DNA from: Ananas comosus
Taxonomy: Eukaryota > Streptophyta > Magnoliopsida > Poales > Bromeliaceae
Assembly (NCBI RefSeq): GCF_001540865.1
Contig: NC_033631.1
Span: 2,787,947-2,851,946, forward strand
Direction: 5' to 3'
Length of the DNA stretch: 64,000 bases
Positions 33,942 to 44,827 of this stretch are shown piece by piece. The notes under the pieces are model-generated. The model was not told the origin of the DNA. It saw nothing but the letters and a program-made list of their open reading frames with translations, and searched no databases. The first letter of the stretch is position 1. Every line of letters begins with the position of its first letter. The position numbers and the translations under genes were made by a program.

Positions 33942-35008
33942 TCAAAACCACTTTGGGTTTGGTGGCATCCGCAAATCTTCTATGCGACCTTTGAGCATCT
34001 CTACAACTTCACTCATTGATGGCCGTTCGGCAGGCAATTTTTGAATACACCAAAGCCCAACTAATATCATTTTTTTCGCAACTTCTTCTGTCTCCTCAGT
34101 AACTCCATAAGCGTCTAAGTTGCCACATTGATTCAGATGATTATACACCCAATAAGTGAAACAGTATTCACTACTAGAATCTGTTTTGCTGTCAAAAATT
34201 TTCCTCCCTCCAACCATTTCAAGTGCAATCTTACCATAGCTATACACATCAGCTTTACTAGAGATAGGCCCAAAGTTGTCAAACCATAATTCAGGAGCAA
34301 TATATCCTGGAGTTCCTCCCTTGCCTTGTATCGAAAGAGTGCTCTTTCGTGTAGAGCATAATTTGGCCAGCCCAAAATCAGCAATTTTAGGACGAAATTT
34401 TTTGTCTAGTAAGATATTATGAGGTTTGATGTCAAAGTGCACTATCTGGGCACTGCATCCACGATGTAGATATTCTAGTCCTCGAGCTATGCCAACTGCA
34501 ATGTCATGTAATCTTTCCCAAAGAATTGAAGCTTCCATATTAGATTTGTCTTTGTCAATAAAATCAGCTAATGTTCCATTTGGCACGAATTCATAGATAA
34601 GAGCTCTATAGCACCCCTCAAAACAGAAGCCTAGCAACATTACAACATTTATGTGGGATGTTTTGCTAATGCTGAGAATTTCATTAACAAAGTCCTCACC
34701 TTTTCCATTGGACTGGTGTAAGACTTTCACGGCTACTTCTTGGCCATCAATGAGCTTACCCTTGAAGACAGTACCGAATCCACCTTTTCCGATTTCATTG
34801 TTGAATCTTTGTGTTATTTTCTTTATCTGTGAATACTTGTATCTTTTTGGAGCCTTAAGCTCATAATTTTGTAGAATGGCCTCAACCCTTCGTTCATCTT
34901 CCGACATCTTCTTGGAAAATAGTATCAAGTCACAACGATTTTTGCGAAGAAGGCAGATGAAAAAGAACAGGGCTATTAATAATAAGCATACTGAGCCAAC
35001 AGTGATAC
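33942..35008 (-). CDS. LRK10L receptor-like kinase, exon 2 (TM and kinase)
   Basis: Minus strand, ending in a TGA stop at 33942-33944. It begins after a CAG acceptor at 35009-35011 with 2 nt that complete a codon from exon 1 (41192). Order: transmembrane helix ITVGSVCLLLIALFFFICLL, basic stop-transfer RKNR, then a full Ser/Thr kinase: glycine loop GKGGFGTVFKG, lysine in VAVKVL, hinge ALIYEFVPNGTL, catalytic loop HFDIKPHN (HFD in place of HRD, the non-RD form usual in this family), DFGLA, GTPGYIAPE, and DVYSYGKIALEMVGGRK. C-terminus LRMPPNPKWF. Kinase residues look intact. Related proteins are plasma-membrane receptors linked to wall sensing and disease resistance. Confidence 0.9.
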
Positions 35009-35714
35009 CTGCAAAGGGGCAAAAGAAGAGCTGATAACTATAGATGAAATAGAATATTTATATTGTATACAAGAAATTCAACACTCTTAGTAGAGAAAAA
35101 GTTCAGGGGCTAATTCAACTATAAAGTTGCCAAAAAGTACTTTTTTATGCAACATACACATTCTAAAATCATTGCTAAATGTAGGTCGATGTCTCTAACT
35201 TGGCTATATCTAAATTTCATCCACATTCAGCACTTGTTGGACCAATTGGTGGCAACATTCAACTATCTAGTGATACAAGCTATGAGTTAGCTTTTACATT
35301 AGTATAGACTAATTTTAATTACATGCGGCTTTTCATGGATAAAAAAAGTTATTTTTTTAAAAAAAAAAGAAGAAAAAAATAAATATAGAAATGGATAAAG
35401 GGAGAAAGGAAAAAAAATCGTGATTTCATTACGACCTTCCTTCGAGGACCAGTTATCAATAAGGTAAGAGATAAAGAAATGTGATGTTGCCATATTTTAA
35501 AAATATTTCAAACTGTTTTCAAAAGGAATAAGCCCTAAGATCACTGTAAATTGAACCATAGAATTCAATGAAATGAAAAATAGAAAGGTATTGAGAAAAA
35601 ACAAAAAAAAAAACATTGAGAGGGAGGTGCCTCCCTCTCTCTGGAGGACAGAGAATGGCATTGGCCCCCTATCTCCAACCAACGACAGAAAAAGGAAAAA
35701 AGGGAGACAAATCT

Positions 35715-35720
35715 CTCTCT

Positions 35721-35755
<35 letters not shown>
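35715..35755. repeat. (CT)n microsatellite
   Basis: CTCTCTCTCTTCTCTCTC tract in the intron, close to the TA repeat. Confidence 0.95.
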
Positions 35756-35801
35756 TCAAAACAGAAAGAGAGAGAACCCCCTCCTACCTCTACTTTCACA
35801 A

Positions 35802-35804
<3 letters not shown>

Positions 35805-35877
<73 letters not shown>
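35805..35877. repeat. (TA)n microsatellite
   Basis: About 36 TA units without interruption. Confidence 0.98.
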
Positions 35878-35880
<3 letters not shown>

Positions 35881-36644
35881 CTGGAGTTGCCGCTTCTTCC
35901 TCGACTGGAGATTTTCAATTGATGTAACTCAATTTCATTTTGGACCTAACTTTTATAAGAAAAGTCTTTCTCAAAGAACTCGACATCGATCTAGCGACTC
36001 AATTTCAATCACACTTCCATCTAGTTACTTTCTGATAAACACATATCCAAGTGCTCAGAGTATCTTATGAGGATACACTTCTTCCCTCTAAGACCTAACT
36101 TTTTGTACCTGTGAGCATGTACATTAGCTGCCAAAACCCAAAGAATACTAGTGCTCCAATTTGGTTTCCTGCGAATATACAACTCATAAAGGGAGGAAGG
36201 TGCTAACTTGGAAAGCACACGATTAATAATAGGCAGTAGTCAATAATCCATCTATTCAAAAATAGCTAGGCAGATTTGCTTGTGCTATCATTGACCGAAC
36301 CATGTCAAGTAAGTTGCAATTCCTCATCTCCTCCACACAATTTTGTTGTGGATTGTTCCTTTTTCATCACACAATTGCTTAAATTGCTCAGATAGATACT
36401 GGTGGTCTTGTCAATTCTAAAAGATTTAATTTTTCTGTGTAACTTGTTTTCAACCTCATTAATGTAAAGTCTTACACAATCCAATACTTCAAACCAATAG
36501 GAGATCTGATAAACATGACAGAAGTGTGTACGAGTCATCTATAAACATGATGAAGTAGGAAGAACCGTGCATTACTTTCACTTTATTGGGCAAGTGCATC
36601 AATTGTAATGGAAATTCTTCCCTAAAGATTTTATCAAATGATTT

Positions 36645-36811
36645 TGTGATGCCCCAACATCCTAGGGGATTACCCATCCTAAGACTAGTCCCGTCCTAGC
36701 ACGCTTAACTCTCTTAACCTCTTGAGCCTAGCCATCGCTCAAAATGGTTAAACCGGGTTAAGAGTTTTCGCCCTATTATATCTTATATATAGGACTACTT
36801 GGGGTCTCACA
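36645..36811 (-). repeat. TRIM 3' LTR
   Basis: Forward text TGTGATGCCCC...GGGGTCTCACA; promoter-like TATATATA on the minus strand. Confidence 0.88.
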
Positions 36812-37013
36812 TTCTCCCCCACTGAAGCCCTGACGTTCTCGTCAGGCTCAGACTCACAAGTACCAGACGATGTGAGACTCGTCTCGCTAGCCTAAACCTA
36901 CCTTGTGGTGAGCTGCGCTCCACCCACAACAGTCAACAGCATGAGAGCCTCGCTCTCCCCACTATGTAATCCTAGCTCAGCCGAGACTTATCTCACACTT
37001 CATGCTGGTAATT

Positions 37014-37026
37014 GGCTCTGATACCA
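37014..37026 (-). other. TRIM primer-binding site
   Basis: Minus strand TGGTATCAGAGCC, complementary to the initiator methionine tRNA 3' end, two to three bases inside the 5' LTR. Confidence 0.85.
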
Positions 37027-37028
37027 AT

Positions 37029-37185
37029 TGCAACGCCCCAACTTTTCGAAGCTCATCCATCCTAGGACTACTCCCATCATAGCATGCTTAACCTCTTGGG
37101 CCTAACCACCGCCTAAATCAGTTAAGCCAGATTAAGAGTTTTAGCTCTATTATATCTTATATATAGGACTACCTGGGGTCTCACA
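37029..37185 (-). repeat. TRIM 5' LTR
   Basis: Diverged from the 3' LTR by scattered substitutions and one short gap, implying an old insertion. Confidence 0.88.
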
Positions 37186-38338
37186 GATTTTTGTATCATT
37201 TTTTCTGCTAAACAATGTTCACAAATGGGCAGATTGACTTTAGTGAGCGAGCTTAATAGCCTAACTCTAACTAGTTTAGTCATTCTATCCAATTCAATGT
37301 GACTAAGTCAAGCAAGTTATTTAATTAAAATATTGTGATCGTTCTCAATAGAAGATAGCAAAGAAAATAAATTACTACTATTATTATTATTATTATCATA
37401 TTAAATGTTCAAAACTATAAAACTAATTGAAATAAAATCTCTACCATAAAAATAGTTCCAAGGCGTAACTCAACTACATCATTTTTCAAACTTAAAAGAA
37501 AAACCTAACTGAACTATAACAAGAATGGAAAACAAGTTCCTCGGATCACTAGCGTATAAAGAACTTCTTGAAAATATAATGTGCGACCACATCGCAAAAC
37601 TAGTTTGTACATGCCAACGCGCAGAATTTCAACAATATTAGAGTCATTTCCCATGTATTAAGGTGTGTTTGGTTCGCATTATCTTTTTAAGATTTCAGGT
37701 AATTCACTAGGAATAAAAAAAATATGATGGTGTTTGGCTAAATGCACCAAGTAATTTGACCGGTAATGTTGGATCCATTTGAAATTAAGATTTACTCCAA
37801 AATAATACTCCTATTCCTTTGGGAGAAGATGGATATCCTCGTACTAATGAATTGGGGTAATCATAAATTCCTAACACGATCTACTCTTTTTCTACCTCCC
37901 CACCTTTGTCACTCACTTCTACCCTTTAATCTTAACTCTCTCTAACCTCATCTCTCTCTCTAAACCTAAACTCCCATTTTCTCTCTCTAACTTCATCTCT
38001 CTATCTTCTAAAGTCCTCGATGCTATCTCTCTCCTTATTTCCCTAAAGGGGTTTTTGGGATTATGTAGTTGCAACTGCACTCAATTGAAACTACATGCAT
38101 ATCCAAATCCAATGTTTGGTTTAATATTTTTGAATCCAACTGCTGCAGTTGGACCTGCATGAGGAGGCCCAACTGCAGCAATTGTAACTATGTCTAAATT
38201 GGTTGTATTTCCAACTATAGCAGTTGAAAAGAGAAATTTTAAATAAAAGGTAAGCGTATCTCTCTAACAACTTCTTAAACAAAAAAATATATTTTTCTAC
38301 ATTGGAAGTAATTTTACCTCCATATATATATATATATA

Positions 38339-38879
38339 GAGTACGTCTCCCGTGCTTTTGAAAGTACGGAGGCCTCCGTACTTGTAAGTTGTTTTCGATG
38401 ATAGGACATCCAATTTGACGATCGGCTCCGTTAGGTATAATCTATGCTATTGGAACTATCTAGAAACCAAATTTTATAATTTTTTGACATCATTTACCAA
38501 GCGATCACAGGGTCTCAAAAATGACTATTTTAACGGCCGATGTGGCACATTTTTAAGTTCAACGGTGTAGAAGTATCCAAATTATATGAAACTTTAATAG
38601 AAAATTCTACTTAACATCAATAGCAAGAACAATACTTTCGATTTGAAATTTGAGTCATTTATCACTATTTTTTATGATATTTTTATTTTCAGCCGTTCAT
38701 TTTGAGGCTACTCATTCACTAGGCAAACGAAGTCAAAAAAATTATGAAATTTGGTTTCTAGATAGTTCCAATAACATAGATCATGTTTAACGGAACCGAT
38801 CGCCGAATTAGACGTCCCATCATTGAAAACAACTTACAAGCACGGAGGCCCCCGTACTTTCCAAAGCATAGGAGCCTAG

Positions 38880-38882
<3 letters not shown>
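38339..38882. mobile_element. foldback MITE in (TA)n, within PIF-like element
   Basis: About 544 bp that folds on itself: the left part has GTACGGAGGCCTCCGTACTTGTAAGTTGTTTTCGATGAT, and the right part its inverse ending near TCCAAAGCATAGGAGCC. It is embedded in TA dinucleotide repeats on both sides. Same architecture as the 59040-59580 family, but a diverged member. Confidence 0.8.
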
Positions 38883-38921
<39 letters not shown>

Positions 38922-39175
38922 GCAAAATTTAAAAATGTTCTTCTGAACTACATATAACCATATAATAGCAAAATTTAAAAATATTCTTCTGAACTACATA
39001 TAGCCAAACAAATTATTTATAGTTACAGTGCTTTCTATTATATCCAACAAAGCAAGCAGCATATAGTTGTAACCATTACATTTTCAACTGCATGCTATAC
39101 TATATTTACAATAATATCCAACCAAATATCCCGTAAATATACTCTCTAATGTATTCTCACTCTTTCTCTCTAATC

Positions 39176-39255
39176 TCAACTCTCTCTCTCTCCCTCTAGC
39201 CGAAATCTCTTTCACTCTTTCTAATCCTCTCTCTCTCTCTCTCTCTCTCTCTAAG
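39176..39255. repeat. CT-rich microsatellite
   Basis: Two tracts, CTCTCTCTCTCCCTCT and (CT)n of about 24 bases. Confidence 0.9.
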
Positions 39256-40259
39256 ATAAGCTAGCTATCCATCTCTCTTTTTCTCTCTATATCTCTAACA
39301 TAAATATTTTCTTTCTCTCTCTCTCGCTCTCACTATCTAATCTCAACTCGCTATACCTTTAACCTTAATTCTTTCTCTTTTGTAAGCTACTCTCTCAATT
39401 TAACCTAAAAATAAATCTATCATGATTGTTGAAATCAAAAGATATTTACATCACTGCTAATTCTACCCAAAATTAAATGACAAAACAAACACATTCTCAA
39501 ATAAAATGACTATGCAAACCAAATACTAGAACGCCACATTCTTAGGAATAGAATGAGTAGGAATCAAATACTTACGAATCCTTCGTTCCTAATAATCTTT
39601 CATGGTGCATATCAAATACACCCTTAATGTTTGATTTTTTTTGTTTTAATTGTAGTATATGTAAATAGATTGAAGGCTCTCTTCCACAAACAACAGGTTG
39701 AAAAAGAACATTATATATACATATTATACTACAAAGAAACACATTGGAAATGAAAATACAAGATAAAACAAAAGGCATATAAGGTATTGCAAGGAATACC
39801 TATTATGGCGCTTCTTTTCCTGAGAACTTGCGCACCTAAAACGTTACAAAAGAATATTTCATCAATAACTTTAGTCAAAAAAATTTTCAAAGCCCTAATA
39901 GTGAAAATTTATACTCAATGCAAAACTAATGTTAGCTGGACAACGATTCTACATTTGACACTTTTTGTTATTAAGAAAATATATGATCATTTAGGCCTTT
40001 ATTATTGTAATCACGGTCATTAATTTCTCTTAATTTTTGGTACTTGGAACAGTATTCAATTTGTTTAATTCCCACAAATAAGCCTCTCTTTTACCTTCTA
40101 AAGATACCGACATTTGGATGCATAGTTAAAAAATTTCATGGACTTTTCATTATGTGGTTTTAGTCTAAATGAACTACGGAATTCTGTAACTACAAAAAAA
40201 TTCCACAGCTTCATTTTTAAACTGCTTGGATACGTATGATACAATTCCACAACGTTTAT

Positions 40260-41130
40260 AATAATTAAAGTTCTAAAATTCAAAATTTAAAATTCAAAAT
40301 TCAAAATTTAAAATTTAAAAATAAAACTTTCAAAAATTAAAATTAAAAATTCAAAAATCAAAATTTAAAAATGGCCTTTTAAATTTTAAATTTTAAATTT
40401 TAAAATTTATAAAACTATATTTAATTTTATGTTTTATATTTGAAATTAGAAATTAGAAATTAGAAATTTGAATTTCAAAATATAAAATTTGAAATTTAAC
40501 ATTCGAATTTGAAATTTAAAATTAATTTTAAAATTTTAAATTTTAAATTAAAATTTTAAAATTAGAGGTTCTATTTTTAAATTTAAATTCCAAAATTTAA
40601 AAGTTAAAATTTAAAAGTTGAAATTTAAAAATTAAAAATTAAAAAATAAAATTTAAAAATTAAAAATTAAAAATTGAAAATTAAAAAAATTAAATATTTA
40701 AATATTTTGAATATTGAATTTTAAAATTTGAAATTAGAAGTTTAAAACTTGAAATTTGAAATTAGAAATTTGAAATTTGAAACCTAAGTCATAAATTTAA
40801 AATTTTAAACCTAAATTTAAAATTTATGTTTTTAAATTAAATTTTAAAAATTTTATAATTTAAGATGTACAATTTAAACTTTAAATTTAAATCAAAATCT
40901 ATATTTAAATTTTGAAATTTTAAATTTAAAAATTAAAAGTTTATAAATTAACAAATTTATAAATTAACAAATTTATAAATTTCAAATTTTGAAATTTATT
41001 GAAATTTAAAATTTAAATTTAAATTTAAATTTTGAAATTTATAATTTAAAATTTTAAAGTTCAAAATTTCAAATTTGTAAATTTGTAAGTTTTTTAATTT
41101 GAAATTTAAAATTTTGAAATTCAAAATTAT
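40260..41130. repeat. degenerate (AAATTT/AAATTC)n array
   Basis: About 870 bp of AAATTTAAA, AAATTCAAAA and AATTTTAAA variants, the same kind as the core of 14316-15371, but no inverted ends of that element are visible here. It sits at the very edge of segmental-duplication copy 2, near the exon 1 donor. Confidence 0.85.
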
Positions 41131-41191
41131 AAAGCTACAAGCAATAACTATGCAAAGCAATGAAAGAAATAAACTCAGCTATTGTTAGTAC

Positions 41192-41618
41192 TTTTTCCAT
41201 CACCTCGGCACTGCTTAGTGCATTGGCATCGGGAGTCCAAGTCTCCTGGATTGCCGCTCGTAGTACAGCTACTGCCAGCAGTTACGTTGCAACCGAAACA
41301 ATCTGGATGAAGATCCCAGTTGTGAGAGAAACCGCCGGAGAGCAGAGAAATGTTGCCCTCATTGCTACCTTCATAATCTCTAACAACATACAAAAATCCG
41401 GTGTTATAAAATCGGACAACAGGTGCCTCGTTCTGACAATAGATGTAATGAACTTCGCGGCAACCTGGATTAACGGCGGAGTTAGTGAAGAAAGGAAAGC
41501 TAAGATTCCAGGTGTAATTTCCGCATGAGAATTGGGTTGGAGGGCACGATGAAGGATGAGCTGAGTTTGCATGATGACAGCCAAGCAAGAGGAGCGAGAG
41601 TAAGTATACTACAGACAT
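41192..41618 (-). CDS. LRK10L receptor-like kinase, exon 1 (shortened ectodomain)
   Basis: Begins MSVVYLLSLLLLGCHHANSA (signal peptide), then the start of the GUB_WAK domain (CPPTQFSCGNYTWNLSFPFF, GCREVHYIYCQN). After YVVRD it jumps to YEGSNEGN and the WAK-associated tail (HPDCFGCNV, CQCTKQC). Compared with copy 1 it has lost 116 codons in frame. The exon ends in phase 1 at a GTACTAAC donor, joining to 35008. The predicted protein is therefore about 142 ectodomain residues, the membrane helix and a full kinase. Loss of half the ectodomain could alter ligand binding. The gene may still be expressed: promoter, start and splice sites look intact. Confidence 0.8.
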
Positions 41619-41678
41619 CTTCCAAAAGCAGAGTGATGCAACTATTCCTATTACTTCGTTGGAGAGACAAAGAAGAAC

Positions 41679-41688
41679 ATATATAATT
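41679..41688 (-). promoter_or_regulatory. TATA-like box, LRK10L copy 2
   Basis: AATTATATATGTTC on the minus strand, about 60 nt upstream of ATG at 41618, same spacing as in copy 1. Confidence 0.5.
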
Positions 41689-42103
41689 TATGGTGTAGCA
41701 AATAAAATTAGTCCTTTTCCGTTTTTCGGAAGAAAAAAAACCAATTGATATTTAAGTATTAATTTGTTTTACTAGCAAGACTTGGCGGTTGACTTTGGTC
41801 GTCGATCGGGTGAGTTATTCCAAGGGCCGGCTTGGAAAAACTGTGGCCGGCCTTGCCCCCTAAAATCATGTTCTACTAGAATTAGACTAGACAAGAAATT
41901 ATTGCTTGAACCGGCTTAGCTGTAGTACTCATGCACCTAATCAATATTTGACGATAGTTTGAAGACATGATTTATAATATCTAAACGATCCATGTATAAA
42001 AATTCATAAGTTTTGATTGACAACCTATTATATAAGCATTATTAAGTCAACAAAATTAATGGCATAAAAAGAGACGCCTTTTGATATTGCTTATTTCCGG
42101 TAA

Positions 42104-42617
42104 AGGCGCACTTAGAACGACCTAAAAGTGGGTGGAAAAAAAATTATTATTTATTAATATTTCTAAATATATAACTCTTATATATTATTAATATATATTT
42201 ATTATAGTTTTAAATATATTTAATTTATATATAAAAATTATTATACATATTTAGAAATATATATTTATTTATTATATATATAATATTTTATTTATAAATT
42301 TGTAATTATTTATTAATATCTCTAAATATATTATATATGATGTAACATGTTCATTATAATTTTAAATATATTTAATCTATGTATAAAAATTATAATAATA
42401 TAAAATATATGAATTATTAAATATTTAATAATATATAATAAAAATATTAAATAGTTTTTTTATCTATTCTTTTTCCTTCCAATCAAACAACAGTCACGGA
42501 AAACTATTTTTCTTTTCCTACAAACTAAACACTAACGACGCAAAACCGTTTTTCCACCAAAATTTTTTTTTCACCGAAAATTTTTTTCCACAGTTTTACT
42601 TGGAACCAAACACACCC
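42104..42617. mobile_element. 514-bp AT-rich MITE with TAA duplication
   Basis: Flanked by TAA (42101-42103 and 42618-42620). The ends AGGCGCACTTAGAAC and inverse GGGTGTGTTTGGTTCC are diverged inverted repeats of PIF/Harbinger type. The core is AT-rich (TATATT). Absent from copy 1 of the duplication at the matching place (about 17608), so inserted after duplication or lost from copy 1. Confidence 0.65.
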
Positions 42618-42709
42618 TAAGCTTCAAATTCTCATGCATTTTTTACTGGCTTGGTTAAATATAATTTATACGGTCTCATCAGAAACTGAAGGAGCATATC
42701 TATATATTA

Positions 42710-43195
42710 AAGCTGTCAAGGAGCCAAACATAAGCGAGCTGGGACCGGCTTGTATTCAGCTCGTTTATGAAACAAGCCGAACACAAGCTAGCTCGTTAAA
42801 ATATCGAGCCGTAAAAATCAGCTCGTGTTTGAGCTAGCTCACAAACAGCAAGTTAAAAAGATTGAAAAGATTGTCTAAAAATCAAATAATAAAAATCAAT
42901 ATTTTACAAATATAGTTATTATTTATATATAAATATATAAAATATATAAATTATATAAATATAATATATATGTATTCGAGCCGTTATCGAGCCAAAAATG
43001 AGCGAGCTGACTCCAGCTCGTTTTCGGCTCGTTTATTAAACAAGCTGAAAAATTCAGCTCATGTTCGACTCATTTACTAAATTAGCAATTCGGTATTGAG
43101 CTCATTTCTAGCGGACGAGCTAAACGAGCGATTCAATATTGAGCTTATTTCTAGTCGAACACAAGTTGCCTTCTAGAGCAGTGACCAGAATTGCC
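42710..43195. repeat. GAGCT/GAGCC-rich MITE-like repeat, copy 2
   Basis: Counterpart of 20790-21345. Confidence 0.6.
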
Positions 43196-43417
43196 ATCCG
43201 TACTATTATATCCCCCACCCCAACTTATATATGTCGGCCCAGTAGCTTTTTCTAATTTTGAGGCATTTATAGTTGGGTCGATGCAGTGCGTGCTGCAACG
43301 GGTGCATGCAGTAATTTTCCGCGCTAGAGAGAAAGATCTACCTGACTTGTATGCCAAGACTCGGCAAACTGGGACTTGCTTGAACGAGAAAAAAAAAATT
43401 GTTGAAAAAATTACTAC

Positions 43418-43930
43418 TGTTGGAATTCGTACATTAGAACTTATTCAAAATATTTCTAATCTATATAAAATAATAAATAAATATTTATAATTATCTGAAA
43501 TATTCTTAATCCGTATGGAATAAAAAATAAATCTAGAATATAGATTCTAATCTGTTTAAATCTCTATTTATATAAGATTCAGTCAGAATAGAATTAGAAT
43601 TAACGTCTCTCTTATAGTCTATAAATATTTGAGGTATTAGCTATATGGGATGCAAGAAAAAAATTAATTTAATCTCTCTGCGAAATTCTCTCTCTCGGGT
43701 TCGTTCTAGGGCACCATCAAAAATTTTAGGAATGTGGGCAGTGTGCTGCGATCGACTCTAATAGCCGGATTGCAACGAGAAAAAATGATTGTTGACAGAT
43801 CAAGGAGTTCGTAAAACAAGACGAAATAAGATTCTGATAACTACAACATAAATTCCACTATCAAGAGGTATGTAAAAATCTATGTGATTTTTGCGTCTTA
43901 TTTGGACATTAGTTTTTTTTTTTTTCATCA
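43418..43930 (+). mobile_element. Ty1/copia 5' LTR
   Basis: TGTTGGAATTCG...CATCA, TG...CA ends, about 513 bp. A TATA-like region near 43565 (TATTTATATAAG) sits ahead of the presumed leader. Directly followed by a primer-binding site. Confidence 0.75.
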
Positions 43931-43934
43931 ACGG

Positions 43935-43947
43935 TGGTATCAGAGCC
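43935..43947 (+). other. copia primer-binding site
   Basis: TGGTATCAGAGCC, initiator methionine tRNA type, four bases past the LTR end. Confidence 0.9.
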
Positions 43948-44094
43948 ATACAGTGCTTGTGTTCGCTTGATGATCCACATTTGTTTTTGCTCGATGATTC
44001 GTATTTGATATCAAATTTTACTAAAATTATTTTTTGAGCAATAGATTTGGCATTGATTTAAAAGGAAGGATCACATATATTTTTTTTTAATCCA

Positions 44095-44430
44095 GCCATG
44101 CATTATGTTGCGCGAAGCCGCCAATATGGCCTATAAGGAGCCGCCCGCGAAATGGGCCATAAATCAGGCCCGCCCGTGCTATAGCCCGCTCAGGCGCCTC
44201 GTAGCCTGCTCGTGGGTTGGGCTGCACACAAGCTTGGGACACGCCTGGGCCATGGGCCCAATCTGCAGCAACCGGAGCACCTGGGCTACAAGCAGGCCCA
44301 GCCTGCATGTTGGGCCTGTTGGGGCCCACACGCATGATGGGCCTTCGGGGGCCACTGGGCCCAAGCGTGGGCAGGTCCAGCACAGTGGGCCGCGTAAAGG
44401 AACAAGCCCAACCCGTGGGTTTACAGGTTC
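44095..44430. repeat. GGGCC-rich insert in copia leader
   Basis: GC-rich stretch with many GGGCC/GGCCC motifs in the untranslated leader of the copia element. Open frames in both strands here are composition artefacts. Similar style to the islands at 6990-7330 and 30016-30460. Confidence 0.6.
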
Positions 44431-44827
44431 AATTTAAAATAAACAAAAATAGAAAGAGACATTGACAAATGTGAGATTCAAACCCACAACCTTTAAGGTT
44501 GAGCTTTCCTTATTTAAATCCCCTAGCCACTTCACCAACTTTTGTTTCGATACAAATTAATGCAAATTTATTTGTATTGTTATTCGATATATGTTACAAT
44601 TGTTTCACAAATTGCATATTATTAATTAATTTGTGACGTGGATTTATTCTTAATCAATTTGATATATTATTTTAATCTGCATTCGATAAGATGATTATTA
44701 GTCTTTTTCAACGGCAAAATTTTCGATTTGAAGATGCAGTAAGAAATTTTATTATCATATTGGATTGAGAATAAAATTATGGATATTTGTGCCTAATTTA
44801 AAATTATGTGCATTATCATAGTGATAA

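Larger units (their letters stand above)
36645..37185 (-). mobile_element. TRIM (miniature LTR retrotransposon), complete
   Basis: A 541-bp element with direct terminal repeats of about 157-167 bp (36645-36811 and 37029-37185), both bounded TG...CA and sharing GCCCCAAC, the TTAAGAGTTTT(C/A)G block, TATCTTATATATAGGACTAC and GGGGTCTCACA. The flanking 5-bp duplication GATTT is exact (36640-36644, 37186-37190). On the minus strand the primer-binding site TGGTATCAGAGCC (methionine-initiator tRNA type) follows the 5' LTR, and a GGGGGAGAA polypurine tract abuts the 3' LTR. No protein. Depends on other elements for movement. Confidence 0.92.
36010..37330 (-). pseudogene. Ty1/copia integrase-region relic, interrupted by TRIM
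   Basis: Minus strand: RMTKLVRVRLLSSLTKVNLPICEHCLAEKM (GAG-pre-integrase, about 37200-37320), then after the TRIM FREEFPLQLMHLPNKVKVMHGSSYFIMFIDDSY (integrase core start), and further YELYIRRKPNWS and RYKKLGLRGKKCILIRYSEH (integrase C-terminal) at 36021-36218. Frames broken; no RT or LTR. Confidence 0.8.
37662..39623. mobile_element. second PIF/Harbinger-like element
   Basis: Left end GGTGTGTTTGGTTCGCATTAT and right end inverse of GGGTGTATTTGATATGCACC, flanked by TTAA. Related to the element at 17658-20749 (shared TTTGGTTCGCATTATG-like text and CTAGGAATAAAAAA). No transposase. Contains CT-rich tracts and a foldback element (38339-38882). Confidence 0.65.
35009..41191 (-). other. 6.2-kb intron of LRK10L copy 2, loaded with transposons
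   Basis: Donor at 41191 (GTACTAAC) and acceptor at 35009-35011 (CAG, preceded by a pyrimidine-rich CTTTTGCCCCTTTGCAG). Contents in plus order: CT and TA microsatellites (35715-35877), copia relic with TRIM, a PIF-like element with a nested foldback, and an AAATTT array. The splice phases match (exon 1 ends phase 1, exon 2 begins with 2 nt), so joining gives an uninterrupted frame. I see no third exon. Confidence 0.7.
41137..43417. repeat. segmental duplication, copy 2 (LRK10L block)
   Basis: Homologous to 16301-21560. It ends where a copia element starts (43418). It lacks the 3.1-kb PIF-like insertion but has a 514-bp MITE (42104-42617) not present in copy 1. Confidence 0.85.

Noticed and set aside
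35565..36070. Open frame with poly(IY) run
   Set aside because: It is a translation of (TA)n and (CT)n microsatellites in an intron.
44087..44465. Gly/Pro-rich open frames
   Set aside because: Composition effect of GGGCC repeats in the copia leader.
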